Notes: generated from the sequence alone by a model not told the origin. DNA of 64,000 nucleotides from Duganella levis (GCF_009857605.1 NZ_WWCT01000026.1:28969-92968), one strand, 5' to 3'; positions 1 through 8,362 are shown, counted from the stretch's first letter. Made by a program: numbers and translations.

Positions 1-355
1 TGTACAGGTAGACATTGCGCGGTGCGATGGTGGCGATCCAGTGGAACTGGTTTTCCCGTTGCGGTGTACGGACGATGCTGTAAATCAGCACATTGGGCCG
101 CGCCGTAGCCATCTGCAGCGCGCGCGCCCACGGATAAATCTGAATCTCGTAGTCGATGCCCGCCCGCCCCAGCGCGGCGCGCACCACCTCGGTTGAATAA
201 CCGCTGACCTCGCCCCGCTCAACATAGCTGTAAGGCGCAAACTCTTCCGTTACCACCGTCAGCGGCGCGGCCGCCAGGGCGCACGACACCGTGCCGCAGG
301 CGATCACCGCCGCCAGCCAAGGTAGCCACTTATCCAAAATGTTAATAAAAACCAT
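1..355 (-). CDS. Extracellular solute-binding protein family 3, 3' part missing
   Basis: The first 118 residues are visible and the gene runs off the left edge. An N-terminal hydrophobic stretch ending in an AAAP-type cleavage region (about residues 11-29) is a Sec signal peptide. The mature start (LTVVTEEFAPYSY, then GEVSGYSTEVVRAAL) is typical of periplasmic SBP_bac_3 domains that bind amino acids or are used as sensory domains. No permease or ATPase is visible on this side, so its partner is unknown. ATG at 355 is chosen because the signal peptide begins there. Confidence 0.75.
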   Translation of the reverse strand, partial: MVFINILDKWLPWLAAVIACGTVSCALAAAPLTVVTEEFAPYSYVERGEVSGYSTEVVRAALGRAGIDYEIQIYPWARALQMATARPNVLIYSIVRTPQRENQFHWIATIAPRNVYLY

Positions 356-381
356 TTTTATTTCCACATGGAATCATTTTC

Positions 382-391
382 TATTATAATA
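382..391. promoter_or_regulatory. Symmetrical -10-like element between divergent genes
   Basis: TATTATAATA is a perfect palindrome containing TATAAT on both strands, in an AT-rich 98-bp gap between the leftward solute-binding protein gene and the rightward 63-residue gene. Neither side has a convincing -35 (TTCCAC lies 17 bp upstream on the plus strand). Bidirectional promoter use is an inference. Confidence 0.35.
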
Positions 392-453
392 TTTTCGGTA
401 GGAAATTATCGAACCACCCACCAACCTTATCAGATTCAAAAGGGAGAAAGTGC

Positions 454-645
454 ATGAATTCCAGAAATATGGATGCCGCCTGTCTGCGTGCCCTGCGCCG
501 CCGCGGTCACTCCGACGCCAGTATCGCCGCGATGACGCCGGAGGAAGCGTTTTGTGAATACTGTGCATACCACGGGATCATGAACCTTGTGCCAGCCACG
601 CTGCAAATGCTGGACAAGCTGCGCGGCGATCCGGCCACGCATTAA
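454..645 (+). CDS. Small hypothetical protein, 63 aa
   Basis: I do not recognise a family. The gene has a good Shine-Dalgarno (AGGGAG, about 10 nt before ATG), its own candidate promoter and its own strong terminator, so it looks like a real monocistronic unit. The product is small and mixed-charge, with an Arg-rich segment (LRALRRRGH, residues 11-19), two Cys in the middle (EAFCEYCAYHG) and a C-terminal amphipathic region. There is no signal peptide or membrane segment. The CxxC arrangement (FCEYC) could bind metal or be redox-active, but this is only suggestive. Confidence 0.6.
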   Translation: MNSRNMDAACLRALRRRGHSDASIAAMTPEEAFCEYCAYHGIMNLVPATLQMLDKLRGDPATH

Positions 646-670
646 GCCGCCATCCTGCGGTACCAGCTTC

Positions 671-714
671 AAGGGCTGAGTCCTGTCTTGCACAGGCCTC
701 AGCCCTTTGTTTTT
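671..714 (+). terminator. Rho-independent terminator of the 63-aa gene
   Basis: Long hairpin: AAGGGCTGAG (671-680) pairs with CTCAGCCCTT (698-707), with an inner CCTGT/ACAGG stem, followed by a T-rich run (GTTTTT). It lies 25 nt after the stop codon. Confidence 0.85.
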
Positions 715-822
715 ATGCGACGCCCGCGATAAGCGAGTCTTATCGAGCAGATAATTATTTCTAATTGGAACGTGCGATCTATTCTGCGTAGAATCCGCGC
801 GATTCAACTGAATAAGAGTCGC

Positions 823-1545
823 ATGCGCAATCGCAAAGTCTTCATGACGCCGGATGAGCTCTCGGAGCTACTGTTCCGCGAGCGGCAAAGCGAACGCAAT
901 CGCATTGCCCGCATCTTGCATGACGACTTCCTCCAGCAGTGCCACATGATCGTGCTGGCCTTGCAAAACCCTGCCGCCGACCTGCAGGCGATCGCGGAAA
1001 AAACCGGCGAAGCCATGAGCCTCGGCAGGGATTTGATTTATGAACTGCGCCAGCCCAATGCCTCCGCGTCGTTGAGCCAGCGTATCGATGGCTTGGCGCT
1101 TGCGGTCTGCGAACCGGCCGGCATCCGGTTTCAGTCGCGCTTGTCGGCAGCGCTGTCTACCCAGACCAACAGCTTTGCCGACGAACTCTTCATGTGCCTC
1201 GCCGAAGCGATCCGCAACGCCGTGCGGCATGCCGGCGCCAGCCGGATTTCCATTACCGAAGAATGGCGGGCGGCGCAGGCAATCATTCGCGTCACCGACG
1301 ATGGCTGCGGCATTCCGGACGACGTGCTGCGCCAGCCGCAGTCCGGCGCGCACTTCGGCCTGCACGGCATGCGCGAACGCGCCACCAGTCTCGGCGCGCG
1401 CTTCAGCATCCGCAGCAACAGCGGTTCCGGCACCACCGTGGCGTTTCGCTTCAGCGCCCCATCGTGGCGATCACAAGAGGGCCTCGCGCCGGATTCATCG
1501 CGTAGAATGAGCAGCCACACTCAGCCCAAAGGTTTAAACCAATGA
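823..1545 (+). CDS. Soluble NarX/DegS-type sensor histidine kinase
   Basis: The protein has a HisKA_3 dimerisation segment (ERNRIARILHDDFLQQ; phospho-acceptor His33 when counted from ATG 823) followed by an HATPase_c domain with an N box (EAIRNAVRHA), G1 (DDGCGIPDD) and G2 (FGLHGMRERA). Apart from a short N-terminal linker there is no input domain, membrane helix or PAS domain, so the signal must come from a partner or the cytoplasm. It overlaps the next gene, a LysR regulator, by ATGA. No NarL-type response regulator is adjacent, which is odd for this class. Start: ATG 823 has AAGAG upstream; GTG 772 in the same frame would add 17 residues. Confidence 0.8.
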   Translation: MRNRKVFMTPDELSELLFRERQSERNRIARILHDDFLQQCHMIVLALQNPAADLQAIAEKTGEAMSLGRDLIYELRQPNASASLSQRIDGLALAVCEPAGIRFQSRLSAALSTQTNSFADELFMCLAEAIRNAVRHAGASRISITEEWRAAQAIIRVTDDGCGIPDDVLRQPQSGAHFGLHGMRERATSLGARFSIRSNSGSGTTVAFRFSAPSWRSQEGLAPDSSRRMSSHTQPKGLNQ

Positions 1546-2477
1546 AGACCTCAGAACTGAGAATGTATCAAAACTTTTTAATCCTGACCCAGGAGCTGCA
1601 CTTCGGCCGGGCAGCGGAACTGGCGTCGATTACGCAGCCGGCGCTGAGCCAGCAAATTGCGCGGCTGGAGGAAAACCTCGGCGCCAAACTGTTCATCCGC
1701 GACCAGCGCCAGCTGGCGCTGACGCCGGCGGGCATCGTCTTCCGCGACGGCATCGCCAAAATCATCAGCAATCTCGACCAGCTGGCGCAGCGCACCGCCG
1801 CTGCCGGCGGCGAGGAGAACATGGCGATTGCCATCGGCATCACCGAATACGCCAGCCTGCCGGTGCTGGCGGGGGCGATGAGCCAGCTTCAGCATGCCTA
1901 TCCCAGCGCGCGGCTGCAGCGTCAGGAGATTCTCAACCAGCAGCAAAGCACCGCCCTGATGCGCGCGCAGATCGATGTCGGGGTCGGCGTGGTGCTACGC
2001 GGCGCGGACACCGGTCTGCCCCACTGCGCCGAGGTCAGCAGCCGCCTGGTGGCGGCATCGCCATGGGCCTTGCTGCTGCCCGAAACGCACCGCTGGGCCG
2101 GCATGCAGCAGCTCCCGCTCAGCAGCCTGGCGGAAGAAAACATTATCGTGTTCGCGCGCGAAGTCAATCCGCCCGTATACGACGGCCTGGTCGAGGCATG
2201 CCGGGTGGCCGGCGTGACGCCGAATTTCGTGTTCGCGGCCACGCAGTCGCTGTTCGGCATCCAGCTGGCCAAAGATGGCATGGGCCTGATGCTGGGCACT
2301 TCGTTTGTGCTGGGCGCGCCACCGGCCGGCATGCGCGCGGTCCGGCTGGAGGGGCTGCCGCCGCTGGCCATGATGCTGAACTGGCGCAGCGACGAATGCC
2401 GGCCAGTCGTCAAAGTCTTCCTGGAACTGCTGCTGGCGTCGGCCAGCCGCTACGACGATCCGCAAGCCACAATGTAA
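1542..2477 (+). CDS. LysR-family transcriptional regulator
   Basis: 311 residues, the usual LTTR length. The N-terminal winged HTH (about residues 5-64) contains the classic FGRAAELASITQPALSQQIARLEENLGAKLF pattern, split here by helix boundaries, followed by a LysR_substrate domain from about residue 90. The ATG overlaps the stop of the preceding kinase (ATGA), implying translational coupling. No obvious target gene is adjacent: the next genes lie on the other strand behind a terminator. It may be autoregulatory or act at a distance. Its ligand is not predictable. Confidence 0.85.
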   Translation: MKTSELRMYQNFLILTQELHFGRAAELASITQPALSQQIARLEENLGAKLFIRDQRQLALTPAGIVFRDGIAKIISNLDQLAQRTAAAGGEENMAIAIGITEYASLPVLAGAMSQLQHAYPSARLQRQEILNQQQSTALMRAQIDVGVGVVLRGADTGLPHCAEVSSRLVAASPWALLLPETHRWAGMQQLPLSSLAEENIIVFAREVNPPVYDGLVEACRVAGVTPNFVFAATQSLFGIQLAKDGMGLMLGTSFVLGAPPAGMRAVRLEGLPPLAMMLNWRSDECRPVVKVFLELLLASASRYDDPQATM

Positions 2478-2508
2478 AAAGCCGCCGTGGCGAACCAGGC
2501 GGCTTTTC
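2476..2508. terminator. Bidirectional terminator between convergent genes
   Basis: Hairpin AAAAGCCGCC ... GGCGGCTTTT with A-run before and T-run after, so it can act on both strands. It sits between the LysR stop (2477) and the DUF3297 stop (2525). Confidence 0.85.
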
Positions 2509-2524
2509 TGACGGAGGCCGGTGC

Positions 2525-2779
2525 TTAGCGGTAGAACGCTTCGACCGTGCCTTTCAGCTTGATTAGCATCGGATTGCCGAAACGGTCCAGCGACTTACCG
2601 GCTGGAACCTTGATCCAGCCTTCGCTGATGCAGTATTCATCGACATCCATGCGTTCTTTGCCGTTGAACTTGATGCCAACATCGTGTTCAAACACGGCGG
2701 CGACGTGGAATTTGCTGCGAGGATCAATCGACAGACGATCCGGCAGTGGAGGGAGTTGAGTAGTATCGTTCATCCCCAT
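2525..2779 (-). CDS. DUF3297 family protein, 84 aa
   Basis: The small soluble protein carries features I associate with DUF3297: LPDRLSIDPRSKFH near the N-terminus, VGIKFNGKERMDVDEYCISEGW in the middle and a GNPMLIKLKG C-terminal motif. The function of the family is unknown. It starts 6 nt after the stop of the antiporter gene on the same strand, so it is probably co-transcribed, though TATAAT lies just before its ATG and could be a private promoter. ATG 2773 (MND...) is an alternative start. Confidence 0.8.
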   Translation of the reverse strand: MGMNDTTQLPPLPDRLSIDPRSKFHVAAVFEHDVGIKFNGKERMDVDEYCISEGWIKVPAGKSLDRFGNPMLIKLKGTVEAFYR

Positions 2780-2785
2780 ATTATA

Positions 2786-4003
2786 TCAGCTGGTTTTGAA
2801 GATCAGCTGCGCCACGCGCTGCAATTTTGGATAGACCATCGGCACCGTCAGCATGGTGCTGCCGATCGCCATCAACAGCAGCGCGGTGAAGGTCTCGCTG
2901 GTGATGATCTGTTTATCCAGCAGAATATTGACGAAAATGATCATGATCAGCGCCTTGGTTTGCAGCAGCCAGCCGATGATCGACGCCTCGCCCGGCGCCC
3001 ACTTGAGGATCTTGCCGGCCAGATGGATGCCGGCCAGCTTGCCCGACACCGACGCCACCAGCAGCACCAGCGCCACCAGGAACACCGCCGAACCGCCCAC
3101 TGCCCAGTTGGTGCGCAGGCCGGTACTCAGGAAGAACACCGGCATCACCGCCATCAGCACATTGGCGCGCATGAAGTCCATCTTTTCCTGATTAAACCAG
3201 TCGGCATCCATCACCGCGCCGGCCAGGAAGGCGCCGACCATATAGTGCAAGCCGGCCCAGTCCGCTGCCAGCGCACACACCGCCAGCCAGATGAAGGAAA
3301 TGTACCAGCGGTCGCGCTCCGGAATACGCACCATCAGCATGCGGAACAGTTTAGTCGCCAGCGCGAACAGCAGCAGGAAGCCGGCCTGGCGGCCGACCCG
3401 GTCCCAGTCCAGCATGATCACCGCCAGCACGCCCCAGATGGCGATGTCGTCCAGGCTGGCGTAGCGCAGAATCCGCTGGCCGATCGGCTGGCGCAGGATG
3501 TCCAGTTTTTCCATCAGCAGGATCAGGATCGGCAGCGCGGTCACCGCGCAGGCCATGCCGACGCCCAGCACGAACTGCCAGTCATGCGCCTTCGGTCCAA
3601 TCCAGCCAGCGTAGCCAACCATTCCCAGCGCGGCGACACAGCCGAACAGCAGCGGCGTGCCCAGCGCCAGGCCGGCGGTGATGGTGCTCTCGCGGCGGTG
3701 CTCCCAGGCTTTTTTCAAATCCAGCTCAATGCCGGCGATCATCACGAAAATCATCACCGCCCACCAGGCGATGCCGTTCAGCGACTGCACCACTTGCGGA
3801 TTGAACACGAAAGAATAGTACTCGGGAAAAGCGCGCCCCATTACGCCCGGCCCCAGCAGGATGCCGGCAATAATCTGCACTACCACGAGTGGCGCATAGT
3901 AGTCCGTACCGCCCAGGCGCCAGATCAGGTAAGGCACGCTGAAAATAATTGTCATCGCGATCAGGAAGATCTCGGTGGTCCCCATATGCATTGCTATCCC
4001 CAT
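2786..4003 (-). CDS. Cation:proton antiporter, CPA2-like membrane protein
   Basis: 405 residues with about twelve hydrophobic segments along its whole length, compatible with the Na_H_Exchanger fold. A conserved-looking acidic motif (AGIELDLKK, about residues 91-99) corresponds to the region around the first core helices. It probably exchanges Na+ or K+ for H+ across the inner membrane. No regulatory TrkA-N/RCK domain is attached. Start: ATG 4003 gives the full first helix; ATG 3991 has a better-placed GGGG upstream. It is divergent from the marR-MFS pair with a 99-bp shared intergenic region. Confidence 0.75.
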   Translation of the reverse strand: MGIAMHMGTTEIFLIAMTIIFSVPYLIWRLGGTDYYAPLVVVQIIAGILLGPGVMGRAFPEYYSFVFNPQVVQSLNGIAWWAVMIFVMIAGIELDLKKAWEHRRESTITAGLALGTPLLFGCVAALGMVGYAGWIGPKAHDWQFVLGVGMACAVTALPILILLMEKLDILRQPIGQRILRYASLDDIAIWGVLAVIMLDWDRVGRQAGFLLLFALATKLFRMLMVRIPERDRWYISFIWLAVCALAADWAGLHYMVGAFLAGAVMDADWFNQEKMDFMRANVLMAVMPVFFLSTGLRTNWAVGGSAVFLVALVLLVASVSGKLAGIHLAGKILKWAPGEASIIGWLLQTKALIMIIFVNILLDKQIITSETFTALLLMAIGSTMLTVPMVYPKLQRVAQLIFKTS

Positions 4004-4047
4004 TTATGTAGTTTTCTTTCAGTTTAGCGAATCCTGAATAAAAACTA

Positions 4048-4090
4048 TACAATGATTGCTTACTCAAGTATTATTCAAGCATAACTCAAC
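4048..4090 (+). promoter_or_regulatory. marR promoter region with 11-bp phased direct repeats
   Basis: TACAAT (4048-4053) is a plausible -10. Immediately after it TCAA occurs at 4064, 4075 and 4086, exactly 11 bp apart, within longer similar units (TACTCAAGTAT, TATTCAAGCAT, AACTCAACAAG). Three helically phased repeats ending just before the Shine-Dalgarno of marR (AAGGGAG) would suit an autorepressor or cooperative binding protein. That is inference; MarR proteins more often use palindromes. Confidence 0.4.
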
Positions 4091-4102
4091 AAGGGAGCAA
4101 CT

Positions 4103-4552
4103 ATGGATACGCCGATCAGCCCCAGTCTGGAATTCACTTTGCGCCTGGCCCGCGCCCAAGCCACCCTCGTGCGCCGCCTCGACCAGGTGTTGGGCGGCTA
4201 CCACGGCATCAGCTTCAGCGACTTCATGCTGCTGCATTATCTGAGCCGCGCACCCGGTGGCCGTCTGCGCCGCGTCGACTTGGCCGAGCGCCAGGGGCTG
4301 ACCGCGTCCGGAGTCACCCGCACCTTGCTGCCGCTGGAGAAAATCGGCCTGGTCGAACGCCAGCAAGACCCGCGCGATGCCCGCGTGGCCTACGCCGCCA
4401 TCACCGACACCGGCCGCGAACTGCTGAACAACGCCGTCACCGTGGTGGACCAGATCAGCAAAGACCTGCTGCGCAGTTGCCCGCCGTCGCAGTTCGGTGA
4501 CTTGAGCAACGCGCTGGCGCTGATCGCCGGCATGAACGCCTCCAACTCATGA
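4103..4552 (+). CDS. MarR-family transcriptional regulator
   Basis: 149 residues, standard MarR length. The winged-helix core is visible: HGISFSDFMLLHYL, then RRVDLAERQGLTASGVTRTLLPLEKIGLV (residues about 55-85), and the wing with RQQDPRDARVAYAAITDTG. Shine-Dalgarno AAGGGAG precedes ATG. The gene overlaps the following MFS transporter by ATGA, the common repressor-efflux pump layout, so it most likely controls the pump and itself in response to a small aromatic or antibiotic-like ligand. Ligand and operator are not proven. Confidence 0.88.
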   Translation: MDTPISPSLEFTLRLARAQATLVRRLDQVLGGYHGISFSDFMLLHYLSRAPGGRLRRVDLAERQGLTASGVTRTLLPLEKIGLVERQQDPRDARVAYAAITDTGRELLNNAVTVVDQISKDLLRSCPPSQFGDLSNALALIAGMNASNS

Positions 4553-5868
4553 ACGCGCTCAAGCAAAACACCAACTTCAAGTGGCTGATGCGCGGCGGCG
4601 TGATCTCCGCGCTGGGCGACCAGCTGACCATGATCGCCCTGCCCTGGCTGGTGCTCAAGCTGACCGGCGACACGCTGGCGCTGGGACTGGTGATCGCGCT
4701 GATGAGCATCCCGCGCGCGGTCTTCATCCTGGTCGGCGGCGCGCTGGTGGACCGCTACTCGCCCAAGCGCGTGCTGATGCTGACCAAGTACGTCAACGCC
4801 GTGCTGCTTGCGCTGCTGACGCTACTGGTGATGAACATCGCCTCGGCGCCGACCGTGGCGCTCAGTTCATCGCTGTCGCTGACGGTCGCCATCTCGCCGC
4901 ATCTGGCGCTGCAGCTGATTTACGTGCTGGCTTTGGGACTGGGTCTGGCGCAGGCGTTCGCCATGCCGTCCGGGATGTCGATCCTGCCGCTGGCCATCCC
5001 CGCCGACAATCTGCAAGCCGCCAACGGCATGATGATGGGCATCCGCCAGGTCACCATGCTGATCGGCCCCTTGCTGGCGGCCGGCCTGCTGGCGTTTGCC
5101 GGCGATGGCAACGGCGGCGTAAGCAACGCGCATGGACTTGCGCTGGCCTTCGGCTTCGATTGCCTGAGCTATCTGGTCTCCGCATGGACGCTGGCCAAGG
5201 TCACGCTGCTGTCCGCCGCCGCACCGTCAACCACCGACGCCAAATCGCAGTCGGTACTGCGCTCGGTCGGCGCCGGCCTGCGCATGGTGTGGGACGATGT
5301 GCCGATGCGCCTGTGCTTCATCTACTGGGGCACGGTGTCGCTGTTCATCGGCGGCGCGATGCAGGTGGCGCTGCCGGTGCTGGCCAGCCAGCTGCACGGC
5401 GCCTCCACCCTCGGCCTGATCATGGGCGCACACGGCGCCGGCACGCTGCTGGGCATGGGCGCCTCGGCCAAACTCGGAACGCGGCTGCGCTTCGCCAGCT
5501 TCGGCGCGATGATACTGACGGCGGACGCCATCGCCGGCATTTTGCTGGCGCCACTCGGCATGGTGCAGGCGGTGTGGCAGGCGGCCTTGCTGATGCTGAC
5601 CCTCGGCCTGCTGACCGGCTATATGCAGATCAAGGTCTTCACCTGGATCCAGCAACGCGTACCGCCGCAGATGATGGGCCGCGCCATGAGCATCTTCATG
5701 TTCATCTTTATGGGACTGGCGCCGTTGTCGGCCGCCGCCACCGGATGGATATTGACGCTGGTCTCGCTGTCGCAATTGTTCCTCGGCGGTGGCATCATAC
5801 TGGTGACGTTTGCGGCCGGCGCGTATTTGTTCACGCCGATCCGCAGCATCGCATCGACGACACCGTAA
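4549..5868 (+). CDS. MFS transporter, probable drug/metabolite efflux
   Basis: 439 residues with about twelve predicted membrane helices. The first helix region has the MFS-like NFKWLMRGGVISALGDQ, and the loop between helices 2 and 3 has the GGALVDRYSPKR signature. The protein resembles the MFS_3/enterobactin-exporter-like group. It is translationally coupled to the upstream MarR gene, supporting an inducible efflux role. The loop around residues 100-120 is rich in Ser/Thr and may be an unusual insertion. Confidence 0.82.
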   Translation: MNALKQNTNFKWLMRGGVISALGDQLTMIALPWLVLKLTGDTLALGLVIALMSIPRAVFILVGGALVDRYSPKRVLMLTKYVNAVLLALLTLLVMNIASAPTVALSSSLSLTVAISPHLALQLIYVLALGLGLAQAFAMPSGMSILPLAIPADNLQAANGMMMGIRQVTMLIGPLLAAGLLAFAGDGNGGVSNAHGLALAFGFDCLSYLVSAWTLAKVTLLSAAAPSTTDAKSQSVLRSVGAGLRMVWDDVPMRLCFIYWGTVSLFIGGAMQVALPVLASQLHGASTLGLIMGAHGAGTLLGMGASAKLGTRLRFASFGAMILTADAIAGILLAPLGMVQAVWQAALLMLTLGLLTGYMQIKVFTWIQQRVPPQMMGRAMSIFMFIFMGLAPLSAAATGWILTLVSLSQLFLGGGIILVTFAAGAYLFTPIRSIASTTP

Positions 5869-5878
5869 AGGACTTTGC

Positions 5879-6841
5879 ATGGAAACCAAATGGCTGGAAG
5901 ACTTCATCTCGCTGGTCGAGACCAATAACTTCAGCCGCTCGGCGGCGCTGCGCCACGTGACGCAGCCCGCCTTCTCCCGCCGCATCCAGTCGCTGGAAAA
6001 CTGGCTGGGCACAGACCTGATCGACCGCACTTCGTATCCGACCCGCTTGACGCCGGCCGGCGTGGTGTTCTACGAACAGGCGCTGGAGATGCTATCGAAG
6101 ATCAACGGCGCGCGCGAGCTGCTGCGCTCCAAGCGCGCCGCGGCCCAGACCAGCATCGACCTGGCGGTGCCACACACGCTGTCGCTGACCTTCGTGCCGA
6201 AATGGCTGACCGGATTGGAGCAGGACTTCGCGCCGATCCGCAGCCGCCTGATGGCGCTCAACGTCCACGACGCCGTGCTGCAACTGGTGGAAGGCGGCTG
6301 CGACCTGCTGCTGTGCTATCACCATCCGCGCCAGCCGGTGCAGCTGGACCCGGGCCGCTACGACATGCTGGTGATGGGCCGCGAATCGCTGCGCGCCTAC
6401 GCCCGCTGCGATAAAAACAAGGTGCCGGAATTTACGCTGCCCGGCACCAAGCGCGCGCCGCTGCCCTTCCTTTCGTACACCAATAACGCCTACCTGGGCC
6501 GCATGGTGGAGCTGATCCTCAACGACGCCAAGACGCCGCTGCACCTGGAGCCGCATTATGAAACCGACATGGCCGAAGGCCTGAAGATGATGGCGCTGGA
6601 AGGCCGCGGCGTCGCCTTCCTGCCGGAATCCGCCGTCACGCGCGAGCTCAAACAAAAGCAGCTGGCGCGCGCCGATGGCGACACTTCGGACTGGGAGATC
6701 GAGATGGAAATCCGCCTGTATCGCGAACGCGCATCCGCCCACCGGCGCGGCAAACCGATCGTCGACCGGCTGTGGGAATTCCTCGAAATGCAGCAGAACG
6801 GCGGCCGTAAAAAGCGCAGCCTGCCGTCGTCCGAACGATGA
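5879..6841 (+). CDS. LysR-family regulator, HypT/YjiE-like
   Basis: 320 residues from ATG 5879, which follows AAAGGA with normal spacing. The HTH (METKWLEDFISLVETNNF, then VTQPAFSRRIQSLENWLG) and the effector domain (PHTLSLTFVPKWL, LSYTNNAYLGRM, EGRGVAFLPESAV) match my memory of the hypochlorite-responsive HypT/YjiE/QseD branch of LysR proteins. It lies 10 bp after the MFS gene and 141 bp upstream of glutamate dehydrogenase on the same strand. A palindrome just downstream could be its operator. Assignment to HypT is by motif memory only. Confidence 0.75.
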   Translation: METKWLEDFISLVETNNFSRSAALRHVTQPAFSRRIQSLENWLGTDLIDRTSYPTRLTPAGVVFYEQALEMLSKINGARELLRSKRAAAQTSIDLAVPHTLSLTFVPKWLTGLEQDFAPIRSRLMALNVHDAVLQLVEGGCDLLLCYHHPRQPVQLDPGRYDMLVMGRESLRAYARCDKNKVPEFTLPGTKRAPLPFLSYTNNAYLGRMVELILNDAKTPLHLEPHYETDMAEGLKMMALEGRGVAFLPESAVTRELKQKQLARADGDTSDWEIEMEIRLYRERASAHRRGKPIVDRLWEFLEMQQNGGRKKRSLPSSER

Positions 6842-6852
6842 AATTCCTATAA

Positions 6853-6871
6853 CTATGCATCATTTGCATAG
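6853..6871. promoter_or_regulatory. Perfect inverted repeat upstream of gdhA
   Basis: CTATGCATCATTTGCATAG has 7-bp arms around a 5-bp centre and fits the LysR T-N11-A pattern. It starts 12 bp after the LysR stop and 112 bp before gdhA. There is no T-run, so it looks more like an operator than a terminator. Confidence 0.45.
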
Positions 6872-6982
6872 CTAAATGCGCATACAGCATTGGCCGCCTC
6901 AAAAGCCCAGGCGTAGGATTCGTGCCACTTGAGCACCGCCACAAGCGGCGCTCAGCAAACGAATTCATTGGGAGCCTTGAGC

Positions 6983-8278
6983 ATGACCTCTGTACCAGCA
7001 CAACACGCACTGCCTTCGTACCTCAACGCCGAAGATCTCGGTCCATGGGGTGTCTATCTGCAGCAAATCGACCGCGTTACCCCGCACCTCGGTAGCCTGT
7101 CGCGTTGGGTCGAAACCCTCAAGCGCCCCAAGCGCATCCTGACTGTCGACGTGCCGATCGAGCGCGATGACGGCAGCATTGCGCACTACGAAGGCTATCG
7201 CGTGCAGCACAATATGTCGCGTGGTCCAGGCAAGGGCGGCGTGCGCTTCCACCAGGACGTGACCCTGTCCGAAGTGATGGCCCTGTCGGCGTGGATGACC
7301 GTGAAAAACGCGGCCGTCAACGTGCCATACGGCGGCGCCAAAGGCGGCATCCGTGTCGATCCTAAAACCCTGTCGCGTGGTGAACTGCAGCGCCTGACCC
7401 GCCGCTACACCAGCGAAATCAGCCTGATTATCGGCCCTAACAAAGACATCCCGGCACCGGACGTCAACACCAACGAACAAGTGATGGCGTGGATGATGGA
7501 CTCCTACGCCATGATCGAAGGTAACCTGTCGACCGGCGTCGTGACCGGCAAGCCAATCTCGCTGGGCGGCTCACTGGGTCGCCGCGAAGCGACCGGCCGC
7601 GGCGTGTTCGTGGTGGGCCGTGAAGCCGCAGTCAAACGTGGCGTGGCGATTGCCGGCGCCCGTGTCGCCGTGCAGGGCTTCGGCAATGTCGGCGGCGTGG
7701 CAGCGACCATGTTCGCGGAAGCCGGCTCCAAAGTCATCGCCGTGCAGGATCACACCGCGACCGTGGTGCATCAAGGCGGCCTGGATATCGCCCGTCTGCA
7801 CCACCACGTGGCGGAAACCGGCGGCGTCGCCGGCTTCCCTGGCGCCGAAGCGCAGCTGACGCGTGACGCTTTCTGGGACGTGGAGTCGGACATCCTGATT
7901 CCAGCCGCCCTGGAACAGCAGATTACTGCCGCTAACGCGCCGCGTATTCGCACCAAAATCATTCTGGAAGGCGCCAATGGCCCGACCACGCCGGAAGCGG
8001 ACGACATCCTGACCGACAAGGATGTGCTGATCGTTCCAGACGTGCTGGCCAACGCGGGCGGCGTAACCGTGTCATACTTCGAATGGGTGCAGGATTTCTC
8101 CAGCTTCTTCTGGAGCGAAGATGAAATTAATGCACGCCTTACCCGCATCATGCAGGATGCATTCAATGCTGTATGGGCCGTTGCGCAGGACAAGAAAGTC
8201 ACGCTGCGAACCGCCACCTTCATCCTCGCTTGCACCCGAGTGCTGCAAGCCCGTGAAGTTCGTGGCCTCTACCCATAA
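6983..8278 (+). CDS. gdhA: Glutamate dehydrogenase
   Basis: 431 residues. Catalyses reversible oxidative deamination of glutamate to 2-oxoglutarate. The substrate site motif PYGGAKGGIRVDP (residues 115-127) contains the catalytic Lys120, and a Rossmann motif GFGNVGG marks the nucleotide domain. The size fits the roughly 430-residue hexameric Glu/Leu/Phe/Val dehydrogenase group; cofactor choice (NAD or NADP) cannot be read safely. ATG 6983 has GGGAG 8 nt upstream; an in-frame TTG at 6929 lacks one. It has its own terminator and is probably controlled from the upstream gap containing the palindrome. Confidence 0.93.
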   Translation: MTSVPAQHALPSYLNAEDLGPWGVYLQQIDRVTPHLGSLSRWVETLKRPKRILTVDVPIERDDGSIAHYEGYRVQHNMSRGPGKGGVRFHQDVTLSEVMALSAWMTVKNAAVNVPYGGAKGGIRVDPKTLSRGELQRLTRRYTSEISLIIGPNKDIPAPDVNTNEQVMAWMMDSYAMIEGNLSTGVVTGKPISLGGSLGRREATGRGVFVVGREAAVKRGVAIAGARVAVQGFGNVGGVAATMFAEAGSKVIAVQDHTATVVHQGGLDIARLHHHVAETGGVAGFPGAEAQLTRDAFWDVESDILIPAALEQQITAANAPRIRTKIILEGANGPTTPEADDILTDKDVLIVPDVLANAGGVTVSYFEWVQDFSSFFWSEDEINARLTRIMQDAFNAVWAVAQDKKVTLRTATFILACTRVLQAREVRGLYP

Positions 8279-8300
8279 ACACTGAATCCCCAGCAGTTTG

Positions 8301-8337
8301 CGCCTGTACCTGCCCTTAGGCTCGTACGGGCGTTTTT
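8301..8337 (+). terminator. Rho-independent terminator of gdhA
   Basis: CGCCTGTAC (8301-8309) pairs with GTACGGGCG (8324-8332), one T-G pair, followed by TTTTT. It lies 22 nt after the gdhA stop and before the malic enzyme gene. Confidence 0.8.
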
Positions 8338-8362
8338 CGCTTTACAAGGACTACAAAACAAT

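Noticed and set aside
2684..4027. 447-residue plus-strand open frame over the antiporter gene
   Set aside because: His/Gln/Arg-rich translation typical of the antisense of a GC-rich membrane protein gene; no start signal or recognisable motif, whereas the opposite strand encodes a coherent antiporter.
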